From Streptomyces xiaopingdaonensis (GTDB taxonomy: Bacteria > Actinomycetota > Actinomycetes > Streptomycetales > Streptomycetaceae), in assembly GCF_000262345.1 (NCBI RefSeq), contig NZ_AJTQ01000186.1, positions 51,397 to 115,396 of the forward strand: a stretch of DNA of 64,000 nucleotides, written 5' to 3'. Positions 18,163-26,725 of this stretch are shown here, one piece after another. Positions within the stretch are counted from its first letter, which is position 1. Each line of letters begins with the position of its first letter. The notes beneath the pieces were generated by a model. The model worked only from the letters and a program-made list of their open reading frames with translations, was not told where the DNA came from and made no database searches. The position numbers and the translations under genes were made by a program.

Positions 18163-19134
18163 ATGCCAGACCAACAGCACACCGCGCACTGCTGCGCGCC
18201 CGCGAGAACGGAAAGCCCCACGACCCGGCCGGCCGAAGCGCGCACCGGGGCCGCACCCGCCTGGGTCGGCACCGGGACCCACGGGATCGAACAAGCGCAG
18301 GTGCCCGCCGGGGAGTTCGCGATGGGCGACGCCCACGACGACGGACAGCCGACGGACGGCGAGGGCCCCGTGCACCAGGTGGCGCTCCCCGGCTTCGAGA
18401 TCGACGCGACCTGCGTCACGGTCGCCGACTTCGCGGCCTTCGTCGAGGCCACCGGATACCGCACGGAGGCCGAGGAGTTCGGCTGTTCCGCCGTGTTCCA
18501 CCTCGCGGTGCGCGCACCCGCGGACGACGTCCTCGGGGCCTCGGCCGGCACCCCGTGGTGGCTGGCGGTGAAGGAGGCCGACTGGCGCCGCCCCGGCGGG
18601 CGCCGTTCCGACGCGTACGAGACGCCCGACCACCCCGTCACCCACGTCTCCTGGCACGACGCCGCGGCGTACTGCGCCTGGGCCGGGCGCGCCCTGCCGA
18701 CCGAGGCGCAGTGGGAGTACGCGGCCCGCGGCGGTCTCGCCGGCGCCCGCTACCCGTGGGGGGACGTGCTGCGCCCGGACGGCGCGTGGCGGTGCAACAT
18801 CTGGCAGGGCACCTTCCCGGTGCACAACACCATGGCGGACGGCTACCTGACCACGGCTCCCGTCCGCGCCTTCGAGCCCAACGGTTACGGACTGTGGCAG
18901 ACGGTCGGCAACGTCTGGGAGTGGTGCGCCGACCGGTTCTCGCCCGTCCACTACACCTCGGGGCCGGTGACCGCGCCCACCGGCCCCGAGGAGGGCAACA
19001 CCCGGGTCATGCGCGGCGGTTCGTACCTCTGCCACGACTCCTACTGCAACCGCTACCGGGTGGCCGCGAGGTCGTCGAACACTCCGGACTCGGCCACGGC
19101 CAACCTCGGCTTCCGTACGGTCGGCCGCCCCTAG
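18163..19134 (+). CDS. Formylglycine-generating enzyme (sulfatase-activating)
   Basis: A 323-aa FGE-sulfatase domain protein that converts the active-site Cys of type I sulfatases to formylglycine. It has the two copper-binding catalytic cysteines, Cys290 and Cys295, in GGSYLCHDSYCNRYR, followed by NTPDSATANLGFR, as in human SUMF1 and S. coelicolor FGE; EgtB-type relatives lack this pair. Also present are HPVTHVSWHDAAAYCAWAGR, LPTEAQWEYAARGG and VGNVWEWCADRF. A likely client, a Cys-type sulfatase, is encoded 6 kb away at 25190-26623. ATG 18163 follows GGAGG. Confidence 0.95.
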   Translation: MPDQQHTAHCCAPARTESPTTRPAEARTGAAPAWVGTGTHGIEQAQVPAGEFAMGDAHDDGQPTDGEGPVHQVALPGFEIDATCVTVADFAAFVEATGYRTEAEEFGCSAVFHLAVRAPADDVLGASAGTPWWLAVKEADWRRPGGRRSDAYETPDHPVTHVSWHDAAAYCAWAGRALPTEAQWEYAARGGLAGARYPWGDVLRPDGAWRCNIWQGTFPVHNTMADGYLTTAPVRAFEPNGYGLWQTVGNVWEWCADRFSPVHYTSGPVTAPTGPEEGNTRVMRGGSYLCHDSYCNRYRVAARSSNTPDSATANLGFRTVGRP

Positions 19135-19201
19135 GCGGTTGCGTCCGGACCAGCCCGACGAAGGCGGCGAGCACGTGCGCCGGTCCCGACAGCCCGGAGT
19201 C

Positions 19202-19738
19202 TCACTCGGAGCCGGAGGGCGCGGTGGGCATGAGGGCGTGCTGGGCACGGCGCATGAAGGCGTAGTACCTGGAGCGCGCGAGTTTCACCTGGCCGGATAC
19301 GTCGATGCTGGTGGGCCGGTCGAGGTCGGGGCTGTCGTGGTGCGGGTACGCCGCGAGGGACGTGTGGACATCGAGGATGCGGGCCCGCAACTCTTCGCCG
19401 GCTTCCTGCACAGGTGTGGGGCCGACGAGTGCGAGACGTGAGCAGGCGTTGTAGAAGGCTTCGAAGTCCCCGAAGAGTTCGCGCAGTCTTTCCACAGAGG
19501 GAGGGCCGTAGAGGTACGCGTCGTCCGCGGCGCCGCTCAGGACGGGTGAAAGGTTCGCGTACGCGTCGGCGACTTCGCGGTAGGCGTCGTGCCGTGTCCG
19601 GCGTCTCCACTGATTGCGCTCTGCTTCGTGCTGACGGTGTGCTTGGTCACGCGCGGTCTTGATGCTCAGCAGACCGGTTACAGCGGCTCCGGCGATGGCG
19701 GCCAAAGCTGCGATGGCGGCTGTCCAGACTTGGTCCAT
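19202..19738 (-). CDS. Hypothetical protein with N-terminal membrane anchor
   Basis: A 178-aa protein with one N-terminal transmembrane helix (about residues 5-25, AAIAALAAIAGAAVTGLLS) followed by a charged, probably coiled helical segment and a soluble cytoplasmic domain without recognised motifs. Proteins with this architecture are frequent and uncharacterised in Streptomyces. ATG 19738 starts just before the helix but lacks a good Shine-Dalgarno; the frame is open further upstream without support. No functional link to the neighbouring FGE gene, with which it converges. Confidence 0.7.
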   Translation of the reverse strand: MDQVWTAAIAALAAIAGAAVTGLLSIKTARDQAHRQHEAERNQWRRRTRHDAYREVADAYANLSPVLSGAADDAYLYGPPSVERLRELFGDFEAFYNACSRLALVGPTPVQEAGEELRARILDVHTSLAAYPHHDSPDLDRPTSIDVSGQVKLARSRYYAFMRRAQHALMPTAPSGSE

Positions 19739-19860
19739 GCAGGAGGACGATAGGGACTCGCCCGCGTCACCGCGCGGACCGGAGAAAGATGCCGCGACGC
19801 GGAGCCCGGCCAGTGGATCGCGGCGGTCTTCCCGTGACGGGTCGCTATGCCGCGCCACTG

Positions 19861-19902
19861 GTCGGGTAGCCGGGTCGCGTCGCCGTGACCCGGCTACCCG
19901 AC
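19861..19902. terminator. Strong hairpin, 16-bp perfect stem
   Basis: GTCGGGTAGCCGGGTC (19861-19876) and its exact complement (19887-19902) enclose a 10-nt loop. It lies 165 nt downstream of the galactonate dehydratase stop on the minus strand and upstream of the membrane-anchored protein. There is no T-tract, which is usual for Streptomyces terminators. Confidence 0.75.
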
Positions 19903-20067
19903 CGACACCGGGCCTCGCCACCCGCTTCGAGGGACGAGCCATCCGCTACCGAACGGTGTTCAGCCTCGTCCGCCGCACACTCCGGCCCCGTGACTTCGCG
20001 GACACGCCCCAGCCGCGACGCGGGCAAGCGCAGCCGGGGCACCCGCGCGACTACGGTCGCGCACCGC

Positions 20068-21213
20068 TCACCACTCGGCGAACGAGCCGTCGTCGTGCCG
20101 CCAGACGGGGTTGCGCCACCGCGCCCCCACCTCGGCGGCACGGCGCACCGCACGCTCGTCGATCTCGATCCCGAGGCCCGGGGCTCGCAGGCGCTCGACA
20201 TAACTCTCCGACGTCGCGAAGACGCCGGGATCGACGAGGTAGTCGAGCAGGTCGGAGCCGACGTTGTAGTGGATGCCGAGGCTCGTCTCCTGGATGAGCG
20301 CGTTCGGCGAGGCGAAGTCGACCTGGAGGCTCGCGGCGAAGGCGATCGGTCCGAGCGGGCAGTGCGGAGCCAGCGAGACGCCGTACGCCTCGGCGAGCGA
20401 GGCGATGCGGCGCACCTCGGAGATACCACCCGCGTGCGAGAGGTCGGGCTGGGCGACGGCGAGGCCGGAGCCGACCACCTCGCGGAAGTCCCAACGGGAG
20501 AAGAGGCGCTCGCCGGTGGCGATCGGGATGCTGGTGGACGCGCATATCGCCGGGTAGTCGGCGGTGAGTTCGGGGACCAGCGGCTCCTCGACGAAGAGCG
20601 GGTGGAAGGGTTCGAGCAGGCGGAGCGCCCGGCGCGCGACCGCAGGGGAGAGCCGGCCGTGGAAGTCCACGGCGATGTCGAAGTCGTCACCCGCGGCCTC
20701 GCGCACCGCGGCGACCCGCGCGACCATCGCGTCGAGCGCCGCCTTCGACTCCAGCCCGCGCATCCTGCCGGAGCCGTTCATCTTGACGGCGCCGAGCCCC
20801 AACTCCTTCTTCTCCAGGGCGGCTTCCGCGACGCCGGCGGGATCGTCGCCGCCGATCCACGCGTAGGTGCGCATCCGCTCGCGCACCGCACCGCCGAGGA
20901 GTTCGTGGACCGGGACGCCGAGGCTCTTGCCCTTGATGTCCCACAGGGCCTGGTCGATACCGGCGACGGCGCTGGAGAGGATCGGGCCGCCGCGGTAGAA
21001 GCCGCCCTTGGTGAGGGTCTGCCAGTGGTCCTCGATCCGGAACGGGTCGGCGCCTATCAGGTAGTCGGAGAGCTCCTCCACCGCGGCGGCGACGGTCGCC
21101 GCGCGGCCTTCCACGACGGGCTCGCCCCAGCCGGTGGGGCCCTCGTCCGTGTGGACCGCGAGGAACAGCCACCGCGGTGCGACGGAAAACGTCTCAAGTC
21201 CCGTGATCTTCAT
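20068..21213 (-). CDS. dgoD: D-galactonate dehydratase (DgoD-like)
   Basis: A 381-aa enolase-superfamily dehydratase of the mandelate racemase group, predicted to convert D-galactonate to 2-keto-3-deoxy-D-galactonate. Visible family features: MKITGLETF and the WGEPVVEGRA capping-domain start, LWDIKGKSLGVPVHELLGG, the metal ligands in DIAVDFHGRL and LFVEEPLVPE, the ATGERLFSRWDF segment and the LAPHCPLGP His. Length matches DgoD (382 aa). It overlaps the aldolase gene by 4 nt and sits last in the kinase-IclR-aldolase-dehydratase operon. Confidence 0.9.
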   Translation of the reverse strand: MKITGLETFSVAPRWLFLAVHTDEGPTGWGEPVVEGRAATVAAAVEELSDYLIGADPFRIEDHWQTLTKGGFYRGGPILSSAVAGIDQALWDIKGKSLGVPVHELLGGAVRERMRTYAWIGGDDPAGVAEAALEKKELGLGAVKMNGSGRMRGLESKAALDAMVARVAAVREAAGDDFDIAVDFHGRLSPAVARRALRLLEPFHPLFVEEPLVPELTADYPAICASTSIPIATGERLFSRWDFREVVGSGLAVAQPDLSHAGGISEVRRIASLAEAYGVSLAPHCPLGPIAFAASLQVDFASPNALIQETSLGIHYNVGSDLLDYLVDPGVFATSESYVERLRAPGLGIEIDERAVRRAAEVGARWRNPVWRHDDGSFAEW

Positions 21214-21863
21214 TCGGATACCTCCGAGGTGGTGGACGGGGTCAGCGAGCCGGCCAGCTCGCGGACCCTTTCGAGCTGCGCGGGATCGGCGAGCGCCGAG
21301 CCGAGCGCGACGCCGGCGGCGCCGGTGTCGAGATAGGTCCGGGCGGTGTCGAGGTGGACGCCTCCGGTGGCGACGAACCGTGCCTGCGGGAACGGCCCGT
21401 GCATCGAGCGGAGCCAGTCGGGGCCGAGGTCGGAGGCCGGGAACATCTTCAGCCAGTCGAGCCCGAACGCCAGCACGCGCTGCACCTCGCTCGCGGTGGC
21501 GACGCCCGGGAGGTGAGGCAGTCCCGCCGTGAGCGAACTCCCGGCCACCGCGGGGTCGAATCCGGGCGCCACTGTGAAGACGGCTCCGGCGTCCGCCGCC
21601 TGCCGCACGTGCGCGGCGCTCGTCACCGTGCCGGCGCCGACGGGCAGCCCACGGGCGCGGCCGGCCTCGACCGTGGCGGCCAACGCGTCGAGCGCGGCCG
21701 GCGACTGGATCGGCACCTCGACGAGGCGGATGCCGACGTCCCAGGCCCGCTCGGCCAGTTGGACGGTCCGCGCGGCGTCGAAGCCGCGCAGTATCGTCAT
21801 CAGCGGAAGGTGTGCGAAGTGCGTGGCGAAGAACGCCCCGGTGTCGTCGGTCATTTCATCCAT
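21210..21863 (-). CDS. dgoA: 2-dehydro-3-deoxy-6-phosphogalactonate aldolase (DgoA/KDPG aldolase family)
   Basis: A 217-aa class I aldolase that should cleave KDPGal (or KDPG) to pyruvate and glyceraldehyde-3-phosphate. Signatures: MTILRG with the conserved Arg, the LVEVPIQSP strand bearing the Glu, VGAGTVTSAAHV, VAPGFDPAV, and the Schiff-base Lys in DWLKMFPASDLGPDWL, then VATGGVHLDTA. It is translationally coupled to the dehydratase and overlaps the IclR gene by 13 nt. Confidence 0.93.
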   Translation of the reverse strand: MDEMTDDTGAFFATHFAHLPLMTILRGFDAARTVQLAERAWDVGIRLVEVPIQSPAALDALAATVEAGRARGLPVGAGTVTSAAHVRQAADAGAVFTVAPGFDPAVAGSSLTAGLPHLPGVATASEVQRVLAFGLDWLKMFPASDLGPDWLRSMHGPFPQARFVATGGVHLDTARTYLDTGAAGVALGSALADPAQLERVRELAGSLTPSTTSEVSE

Positions 21864-22594
21864 CCCAGGTCGCGTGAGATCGCTTGCGCCGTCTCACGAA
21901 TCAGCGGGAGCCTGCTGCGCAGCTCCGTAAGGTCGAGTTGCTCCTTGAGCGCGGTCACCGACAGCGCCGAGGTCACCGCGCCTGTCGCGTTCCGGATCGG
22001 CAGCGCGATGCAGTTGACGAAGCTCTCGTGCTCGCCGTCGTCCTCCGCGTGGCCGCGTTCGCGGATCTCTTCCAGGTGCGCGGTGAAGGCGTCCCTGCCG
22101 GCCACGGTCGTCGGCGTGAACCGCTCGAACGAGCAGGTGGCGAGGAGGCGTTCGCGCTCCTCGTAGTCGGCCCAGGCGAGGATCGCCTTGCCGACGCCCG
22201 AGGCGTGCAGGCGCACGCTCTTGCCGATCTGGGAGTAGAGCCGCACCCTGCCGAACGACTCCGCCTTGTCGGCGTAGACGATGCGGTCTCCGTCGATCAC
22301 CGCGACGTGCACGGTGACGTGGAGTTCGGCGGCAAGGGCCTGCACGTGGGAGTGGGTGACGCTGCGGAGGTCGAACTGCTCCGTCACCGCCTGGGCGAGT
22401 CCCACCAACCGGTAGCCGACGACGAACGTGCCGTCCTCCGCACGCCGGGCGAGCCCGCCGTTGACCAGGTCCTGCATCAGTCGCAGGGCGGTGGTGCGGT
22501 GCACGTCGAGCTCGGCCGCGATGTCGGAGGGGCGTTGCGGCCCCGTACTCATGAGTTCGAGGATGCTGATGGCGCGCTCGACGGCCTGGCTCAC
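21851..22594 (-). CDS. IclR-family transcriptional regulator of the galactonate operon
   Basis: A 247-aa regulator. N-terminal winged helix (SQAVERAISILELMSTGPQR, then PSDIAAELDVHRTTALRLMQ) is followed by the IclR effector domain with HLHASGVGKAILA-like segment (RLHASGVGKAIL) and the late SFVNCIALPIRN. The GTG start at 22594 overlaps the kinase stop (GTGA) and gives a standard N-terminus. Encoded inside the operon it presumably controls, it likely binds the TTGTGCA repeats at 23589-23616 in response to a pathway keto-acid or aldonate. Long upstream frame is a shadow of the kinase. Confidence 0.93.
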   Translation of the reverse strand: MSQAVERAISILELMSTGPQRPSDIAAELDVHRTTALRLMQDLVNGGLARRAEDGTFVVGYRLVGLAQAVTEQFDLRSVTHSHVQALAAELHVTVHVAVIDGDRIVYADKAESFGRVRLYSQIGKSVRLHASGVGKAILAWADYEERERLLATCSFERFTPTTVAGRDAFTAHLEEIRERGHAEDDGEHESFVNCIALPIRNATGAVTSALSVTALKEQLDLTELRSRLPLIRETAQAISRDLGWMK

Positions 22595-23562
22595 GACGCC
22601 ACCTCGCGCATCTCGCGGAGCCCGCTCGCGTCGACGTGGTCGGCGACGGAGCCGAGGGCGAGCTCCGCCGTACGGTGCCCCAGGCGCAGGCGGTCGTCCG
22701 GCTCGGCGCCGTGCAGCAGCGCCGAGAGGTACCCCGCGGCGAACGCGTCTCCCGCGCCGACCGGCTCCACCACCTCGATCTCCGCCGCGGGTTGGAACCA
22801 GCGGTCCGGACCGTCGAAGAGCGTGGCTCCCACCTCGCCGTCCTTGACGACGAGCTGTCCGGTCGCCCCGATGAGCTCCCGTACGTCCTCGGGTGCGGCG
22901 GTGCCCCAGAGGGCGGCGGCCTCGTCGAGCCCCACGAGGACGACGTCCGCCTGCCGTGCCGTCTCGCGCAGGACACGCGCGGCCTCGCGCGAACTCCACA
23001 GCGCCGGCCGGTAGTTGACGTCGAAGACGCGCAGGCCGCCGGCCCGCTGCGTCCGCGCGAACAGTGCGGAGACCGCCTCGGCGCAGGAGTCGGAGAGGGC
23101 GACCGTCACACCCGAGGTGTAGCCGAGCCGCACGTCGCGGAAGGCGACGGCGTCGAGATCGGCCGCGCTCATGCGTGAGGCCGCGGAGCCCGCCCGGTAG
23201 TAGTGGACCCTGGTTCCCCCGGGCCCGGGGTCCTTGAAGTAGACGGCGGTCGGGGCCGCCGGATCGCGCACCACGGTGCTGGTGTCGACCCCGGAGGCCG
23301 CGATCTCGGAGACGACGCGCTCCCCCAGCGGGTCGTCTCCGAGCCGGCTCACCCAGCTCACCCGGTGGCCGAGATCGGCGAGGTACTGCGCCGTGTTCGA
23401 CTCGGCGCCGGCCACCCGCAGTTGGGCGTCCGTCGCCGATCGCAGGGGGGTCGACGCGGGCGGTGCGACGAGCACCATCGATTCGCCGAGACACACAACG
23501 TCGGGCGGGGGGGCGTGGGTTGAGCGGGAATCCGAAGCAGCGGCCACGTGCGTATCGCCCAC
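22591..23562 (-). CDS. kdgK: PfkB-family 2-keto-3-deoxy-sugar-acid kinase (KdgK/DgoK role)
   Basis: A 323-aa ribokinase/PfkB kinase. It has the N-terminal VVCLGESMVLVAPP strand, the substrate-binding AGAESNTAQYLADLGH region, the FDVNYRPALW motif typical of 2-keto-3-deoxygluconate kinases, and the C-terminal anion-hole motif EPVGAGDAFAAGYLSAL with the catalytic Asp. With the dehydratase and aldolase it completes the De Ley-Doudoroff route: galactonate to KDGal, KDPGal, then pyruvate plus G3P. GTG 23562 is chosen because GAGGAGG precedes it by 5 nt. Confidence 0.9.
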   Translation of the reverse strand: MGDTHVAAASDSRSTHAPPPDVVCLGESMVLVAPPASTPLRSATDAQLRVAGAESNTAQYLADLGHRVSWVSRLGDDPLGERVVSEIAASGVDTSTVVRDPAAPTAVYFKDPGPGGTRVHYYRAGSAASRMSAADLDAVAFRDVRLGYTSGVTVALSDSCAEAVSALFARTQRAGGLRVFDVNYRPALWSSREAARVLRETARQADVVLVGLDEAAALWGTAAPEDVRELIGATGQLVVKDGEVGATLFDGPDRWFQPAAEIEVVEPVGAGDAFAAGYLSALLHGAEPDDRLRLGHRTAELALGSVADHVDASGLREMREVAS

Positions 23563-23588
23563 CGGAACCTCCTCGATCATCGTCAGGG

Positions 23589-23616
23589 TTGTGCAAATTA
23601 TGCACACCTTGTGCAG
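23589..23616. promoter_or_regulatory. Putative IclR operator: TTGTGCA repeats
   Basis: TGTGCA-AATTA-TGCACA (23590-23606) is a perfect dyad, and TTGTGCA recurs at 23610-23616, exactly 21 bp (two helical turns) after the first copy at 23589. The site lies between the divergent kinase operon and transporter-sulfatase operon, so one regulator could control both. Confidence 0.75.
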
Positions 23617-23693
23617 ATGTGCCACCGCCAGCATACTGGCCCGGCTGTCGACCACAGACGGCCCGGAAAGTGAGCGGCGAAGGAGCCCCCCAC

Positions 23694-25139
23694 GTGAGCA
23701 CATCGACAACCACCAGCAGCAAAGCCCCACTTCGCACGAGAGGGGTACCGTCCTGGTTCATCTACGTCTTCGGCGCCCTCGGCGCGGTGCTGTGGGGCTA
23801 CGACACGGGTGTGATCTCCGGGGCGCTGCTCTACATCAAGCGCGACTTCGCCATCTCCTCGGCGGGGCAGGGACTCGTCACGTCGTCCTTCACGATCGGC
23901 GCCGCGGCGGGCGCACTCGTCACGGCGCTCCTCGTCGACCGGCTCGGCAGAAAGAAGCTGCTGCTCATCGCCGCCGGCATCTTCGTCGTCGGCACGCTGA
24001 TGTCCGGACTGGCGGGCGACGAGGTCGTCCTGATCGTCGGTCGAGCGGTGCTGGGCGTCGGCATCGGCTTCGTGTCGGTGAACATCCCGATCTACCTGTC
24101 GGAGATCTCGCCGGCCCGGATACGGGGCCGCATCGTGTCGCTCACTCAGTTCATGAACGCGACCGGCATCCTGCTCGCCTACCTCTCCAACCTCGCGTTC
24201 TCTCCGACCGGAGCATGGCGGTGGATGATCGGGATCGCCGTGGTGCCCGCGGTGCTGCTCTTCTTCGGCGTGCTGTTCCTCCCCGAGAGCCCCCGGTGGC
24301 TCGTCGGGAAGGGCCGCATCGCCGACGCCCGGGCGACGTTGGCCGCCCGGGACGACGGTGCCGACCCGGTCGTCACGATCCGCGAGATCGAGGAGGGGCT
24401 CGCCGCCGGTCGCGGCGCATGGCGCTCGCTGCTGCGGCCCTGGGCACGCAAGCCCGCCGCCATCGCCGTCCTGATGACCGTCCTCGCGCAGTTCCTCGGC
24501 ATCAACGCCATCACGTACTACGCGCCCACGGTGCTGACCTCCGTCGGCTTCAGCGACAGCGCCTCACTGATCACGACCGTGGGGTTCGGCGCCGTCTCCG
24601 TCATCGCCACGGTCTTCGCCGTGCGCTACGGGGACTCCGTCGGGCGCCGGCCACTGCTCATCGCCGGTGCGGCGATCACAGGGACGACGATGCTGCTCAC
24701 GGCGATCTTCTCGTGGTCCTTCGGCATCACGGCAGGGATCACCGGTGTGGTGGCCATCATCTGCTTCTGCCTCTTCAAGGGCGCGTTCTCCTCGACGTGG
24801 GGGCCCATCTCCCGCGTCGTCGAGACGGAGATCCTGCCGATCTCCATCCGCGGTACGGCGATGAGCGTCGCCGAGGTCGCCAACTTCATGGCGATATTCG
24901 TCGTCACGCTCTTCTTCCCCATCCTGCTCCAGGCGGGCAGCGGATTCGCCTTCTTCACCTTCGCGTTCATGGGCGCGGTCGCGGTGGCCGTGATCGTGTT
25001 CTTCGTCCCCGAGACCCGGGGGCGCACGCTGGAGGAGATCGAGGCCGAGATGCGGGAGGGGCCCGCCGCCCGGGCCGCGCAGCGGAACGGTCCGCCCGCG
25101 CCGGCGGACGACGTGGCATCCGCCGGCCACGTCGACTGA
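23694..25139 (+). CDS. MFS sugar porter (XylE/GalP/AraE family)
   Basis: A 481-aa 12-helix proton-coupled sugar transporter. Family marks: LWGYDTGVISGALLYI in TM1, DRLGRKKLLL between TM2 and TM3, the PESPRWLV and ARATLAAR loop after TM6, AQFLGINAITYYAPTVL in TM7, GRRPLLIAGAA, and the C-terminal PETRGRTLEEIE. Divergent from the KDGal kinase across the IclR-type operator and followed after 50 nt by a sulfatase gene, so it probably imports the sulfated or aldonate substrate of this locus. GTG 23694 has AAGGAG upstream. Confidence 0.93.
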   Translation: MSTSTTTSSKAPLRTRGVPSWFIYVFGALGAVLWGYDTGVISGALLYIKRDFAISSAGQGLVTSSFTIGAAAGALVTALLVDRLGRKKLLLIAAGIFVVGTLMSGLAGDEVVLIVGRAVLGVGIGFVSVNIPIYLSEISPARIRGRIVSLTQFMNATGILLAYLSNLAFSPTGAWRWMIGIAVVPAVLLFFGVLFLPESPRWLVGKGRIADARATLAARDDGADPVVTIREIEEGLAAGRGAWRSLLRPWARKPAAIAVLMTVLAQFLGINAITYYAPTVLTSVGFSDSASLITTVGFGAVSVIATVFAVRYGDSVGRRPLLIAGAAITGTTMLLTAIFSWSFGITAGITGVVAIICFCLFKGAFSSTWGPISRVVETEILPISIRGTAMSVAEVANFMAIFVVTLFFPILLQAGSGFAFFTFAFMGAVAVAVIVFFVPETRGRTLEEIEAEMREGPAARAAQRNGPPAPADDVASAGHVD

Positions 25140-25189
25140 CGCCAACACCCCCACGCACCAGGGCTGTCACACCAGCAAGGAGAAAGCAC

Positions 25190-26623
25190 ATGCCCGACGG
25201 GCGCCCCAACATCGTCTTCATCATCACCGACCAGCAGCGCTTCGACACGATCGCGGCGCTCGGCCACGAGCACGCCCTCACCCCGAACCTCGACCGTCTC
25301 GTCCACGAGGGGACCGCCTTCACCCACACCTACGTCACGGCACCCTCCTGCGCCCCCTCCAGGGCGAGCCTGTTCACGGGCCTCTACCCGCACAGCAACG
25401 GCGTGCTCAAGAACAACGACCCGTGGAGCCACTCCTGGGTCGAGCTCCTCGCCGCCGACGGTTACCGGTGCGCCAACGTCGGCAAGATGCACACCTTCCC
25501 GTACGAGACGTCGATCGGCTTCCACGAGCGTCACGTCGTGGAGAACAAGGACCGGAGCAATCCGACCCTCCCGTTCTTCCTCGACCAGTGGGACAAGGCG
25601 TTCTGGGCCCGCGGGCTCGTCAAACCGGACCGGGCGACCAAGTACCGTGCCATGCCCGACTACCAGGACCGCCTCGGAGCCTACGTGTGGGAGGCGCCGG
25701 ACGACCTGCACGCCGACAACTTCATCGGCGGCCTCGCGACGCTGTGGCTCGACCGCTACCCGGGCGAGGAGCCCTTCTTCCTCCAGGTCGGCTTCCCCGG
25801 GCCGCACCCGCCGTACGACCCCACGGAAGAGCACCTCGCGCGCTTCGACGACATCGAGATGCCGCTGCCGGTCAACTCGCAGGCGGACATGGACAGTCAG
25901 CCCCACGCGCTGAAGGATCTCAGGCGCGACAACCTGGAGGTCGACCACGACGGGATCGTCCACCTCGAGAACCCGACCGACGAGCAGGTGCTCCGCCAGC
26001 GAAAGCACTACATGGCGAACATCTCCATGATCGACGAACAGGTCGGCTTCCTCATCGAGGCACTCGAGCGGCGCGGAGCCCTCGACGACACGGTCATCAT
26101 CTTCACCTCGGACCACGGCGACTGCCTCAACGACCACGGCCACATCCAGAAGTGGTCCATGTACGAACCCAGCGTGCGGGTCCCCGCGCTCGTGCGCGGC
26201 CCGGGCGTGGTGCCGGGGCAACTCGTGGACGGGCTCACCTCGATGATGGACCTCGGCCCGACGGTGCTTCAGCTCGCCGGTATCGAGCCGCCGGAGTGGA
26301 TGGAGGCCGAGTCCCTGCTCCCCGCGCTCCACGGCGAGCCCTGGACGGGACGTGAGTACGCCTTCTCGGAGCACGCCAGGGACATGATCCTGCAGGCGAC
26401 GGCCCTCATGACGATGGTGCGCGACGCCAACATGAAACTCGTCGAGTTCATCGACTCCGACGAGGGCCAGCTCTTCGACCTCGAAGCCGACCCGCGGGAG
26501 GAACACAACCTCTGGGACGACCCGGAGTTCGAGGCGCACCGGCGCCGCCTCTCCGGCGTCATCGCGCGCTGGCGCGGAACGAGCCAACTGCGCACCGCTC
26601 CGTGGAGCGAGCAGTTCCGCTGA
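25190..26623 (+). CDS. Type I (formylglycine) sulfatase, cytosolic
   Basis: A 477-aa alkaline-phosphatase-superfamily sulfatase. The metal site begins at NIVFIITDQQR, and Cys54 sits in the FGly motif CAPSR, followed by ASLFTGLYPHSNG; the second metal cluster is FTSDHGDCLNDHG. There is no signal peptide, so the enzyme should act inside the cell on an imported sulfate ester. It is cotranscribed with the MFS transporter under the same operator as galactonate catabolism. The nearby FGE gene can supply activation of Cys54. Substrate not determinable; a sulfated galactose/galactonate-type compound is the contextual guess. Confidence 0.93.
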   Translation: MPDGRPNIVFIITDQQRFDTIAALGHEHALTPNLDRLVHEGTAFTHTYVTAPSCAPSRASLFTGLYPHSNGVLKNNDPWSHSWVELLAADGYRCANVGKMHTFPYETSIGFHERHVVENKDRSNPTLPFFLDQWDKAFWARGLVKPDRATKYRAMPDYQDRLGAYVWEAPDDLHADNFIGGLATLWLDRYPGEEPFFLQVGFPGPHPPYDPTEEHLARFDDIEMPLPVNSQADMDSQPHALKDLRRDNLEVDHDGIVHLENPTDEQVLRQRKHYMANISMIDEQVGFLIEALERRGALDDTVIIFTSDHGDCLNDHGHIQKWSMYEPSVRVPALVRGPGVVPGQLVDGLTSMMDLGPTVLQLAGIEPPEWMEAESLLPALHGEPWTGREYAFSEHARDMILQATALMTMVRDANMKLVEFIDSDEGQLFDLEADPREEHNLWDDPEFEAHRRRLSGVIARWRGTSQLRTAPWSEQFR

Positions 26624-26725
26624 GGCCACCGGCCGCCGCAACCGCTCCCGTACGGCGGACGAGCGGCTGCGTGGACGAGTCGGCGCAGCTCGCCCACTGG
26701 CGTCCGGGGCTCGCGGCCCGGTTGT

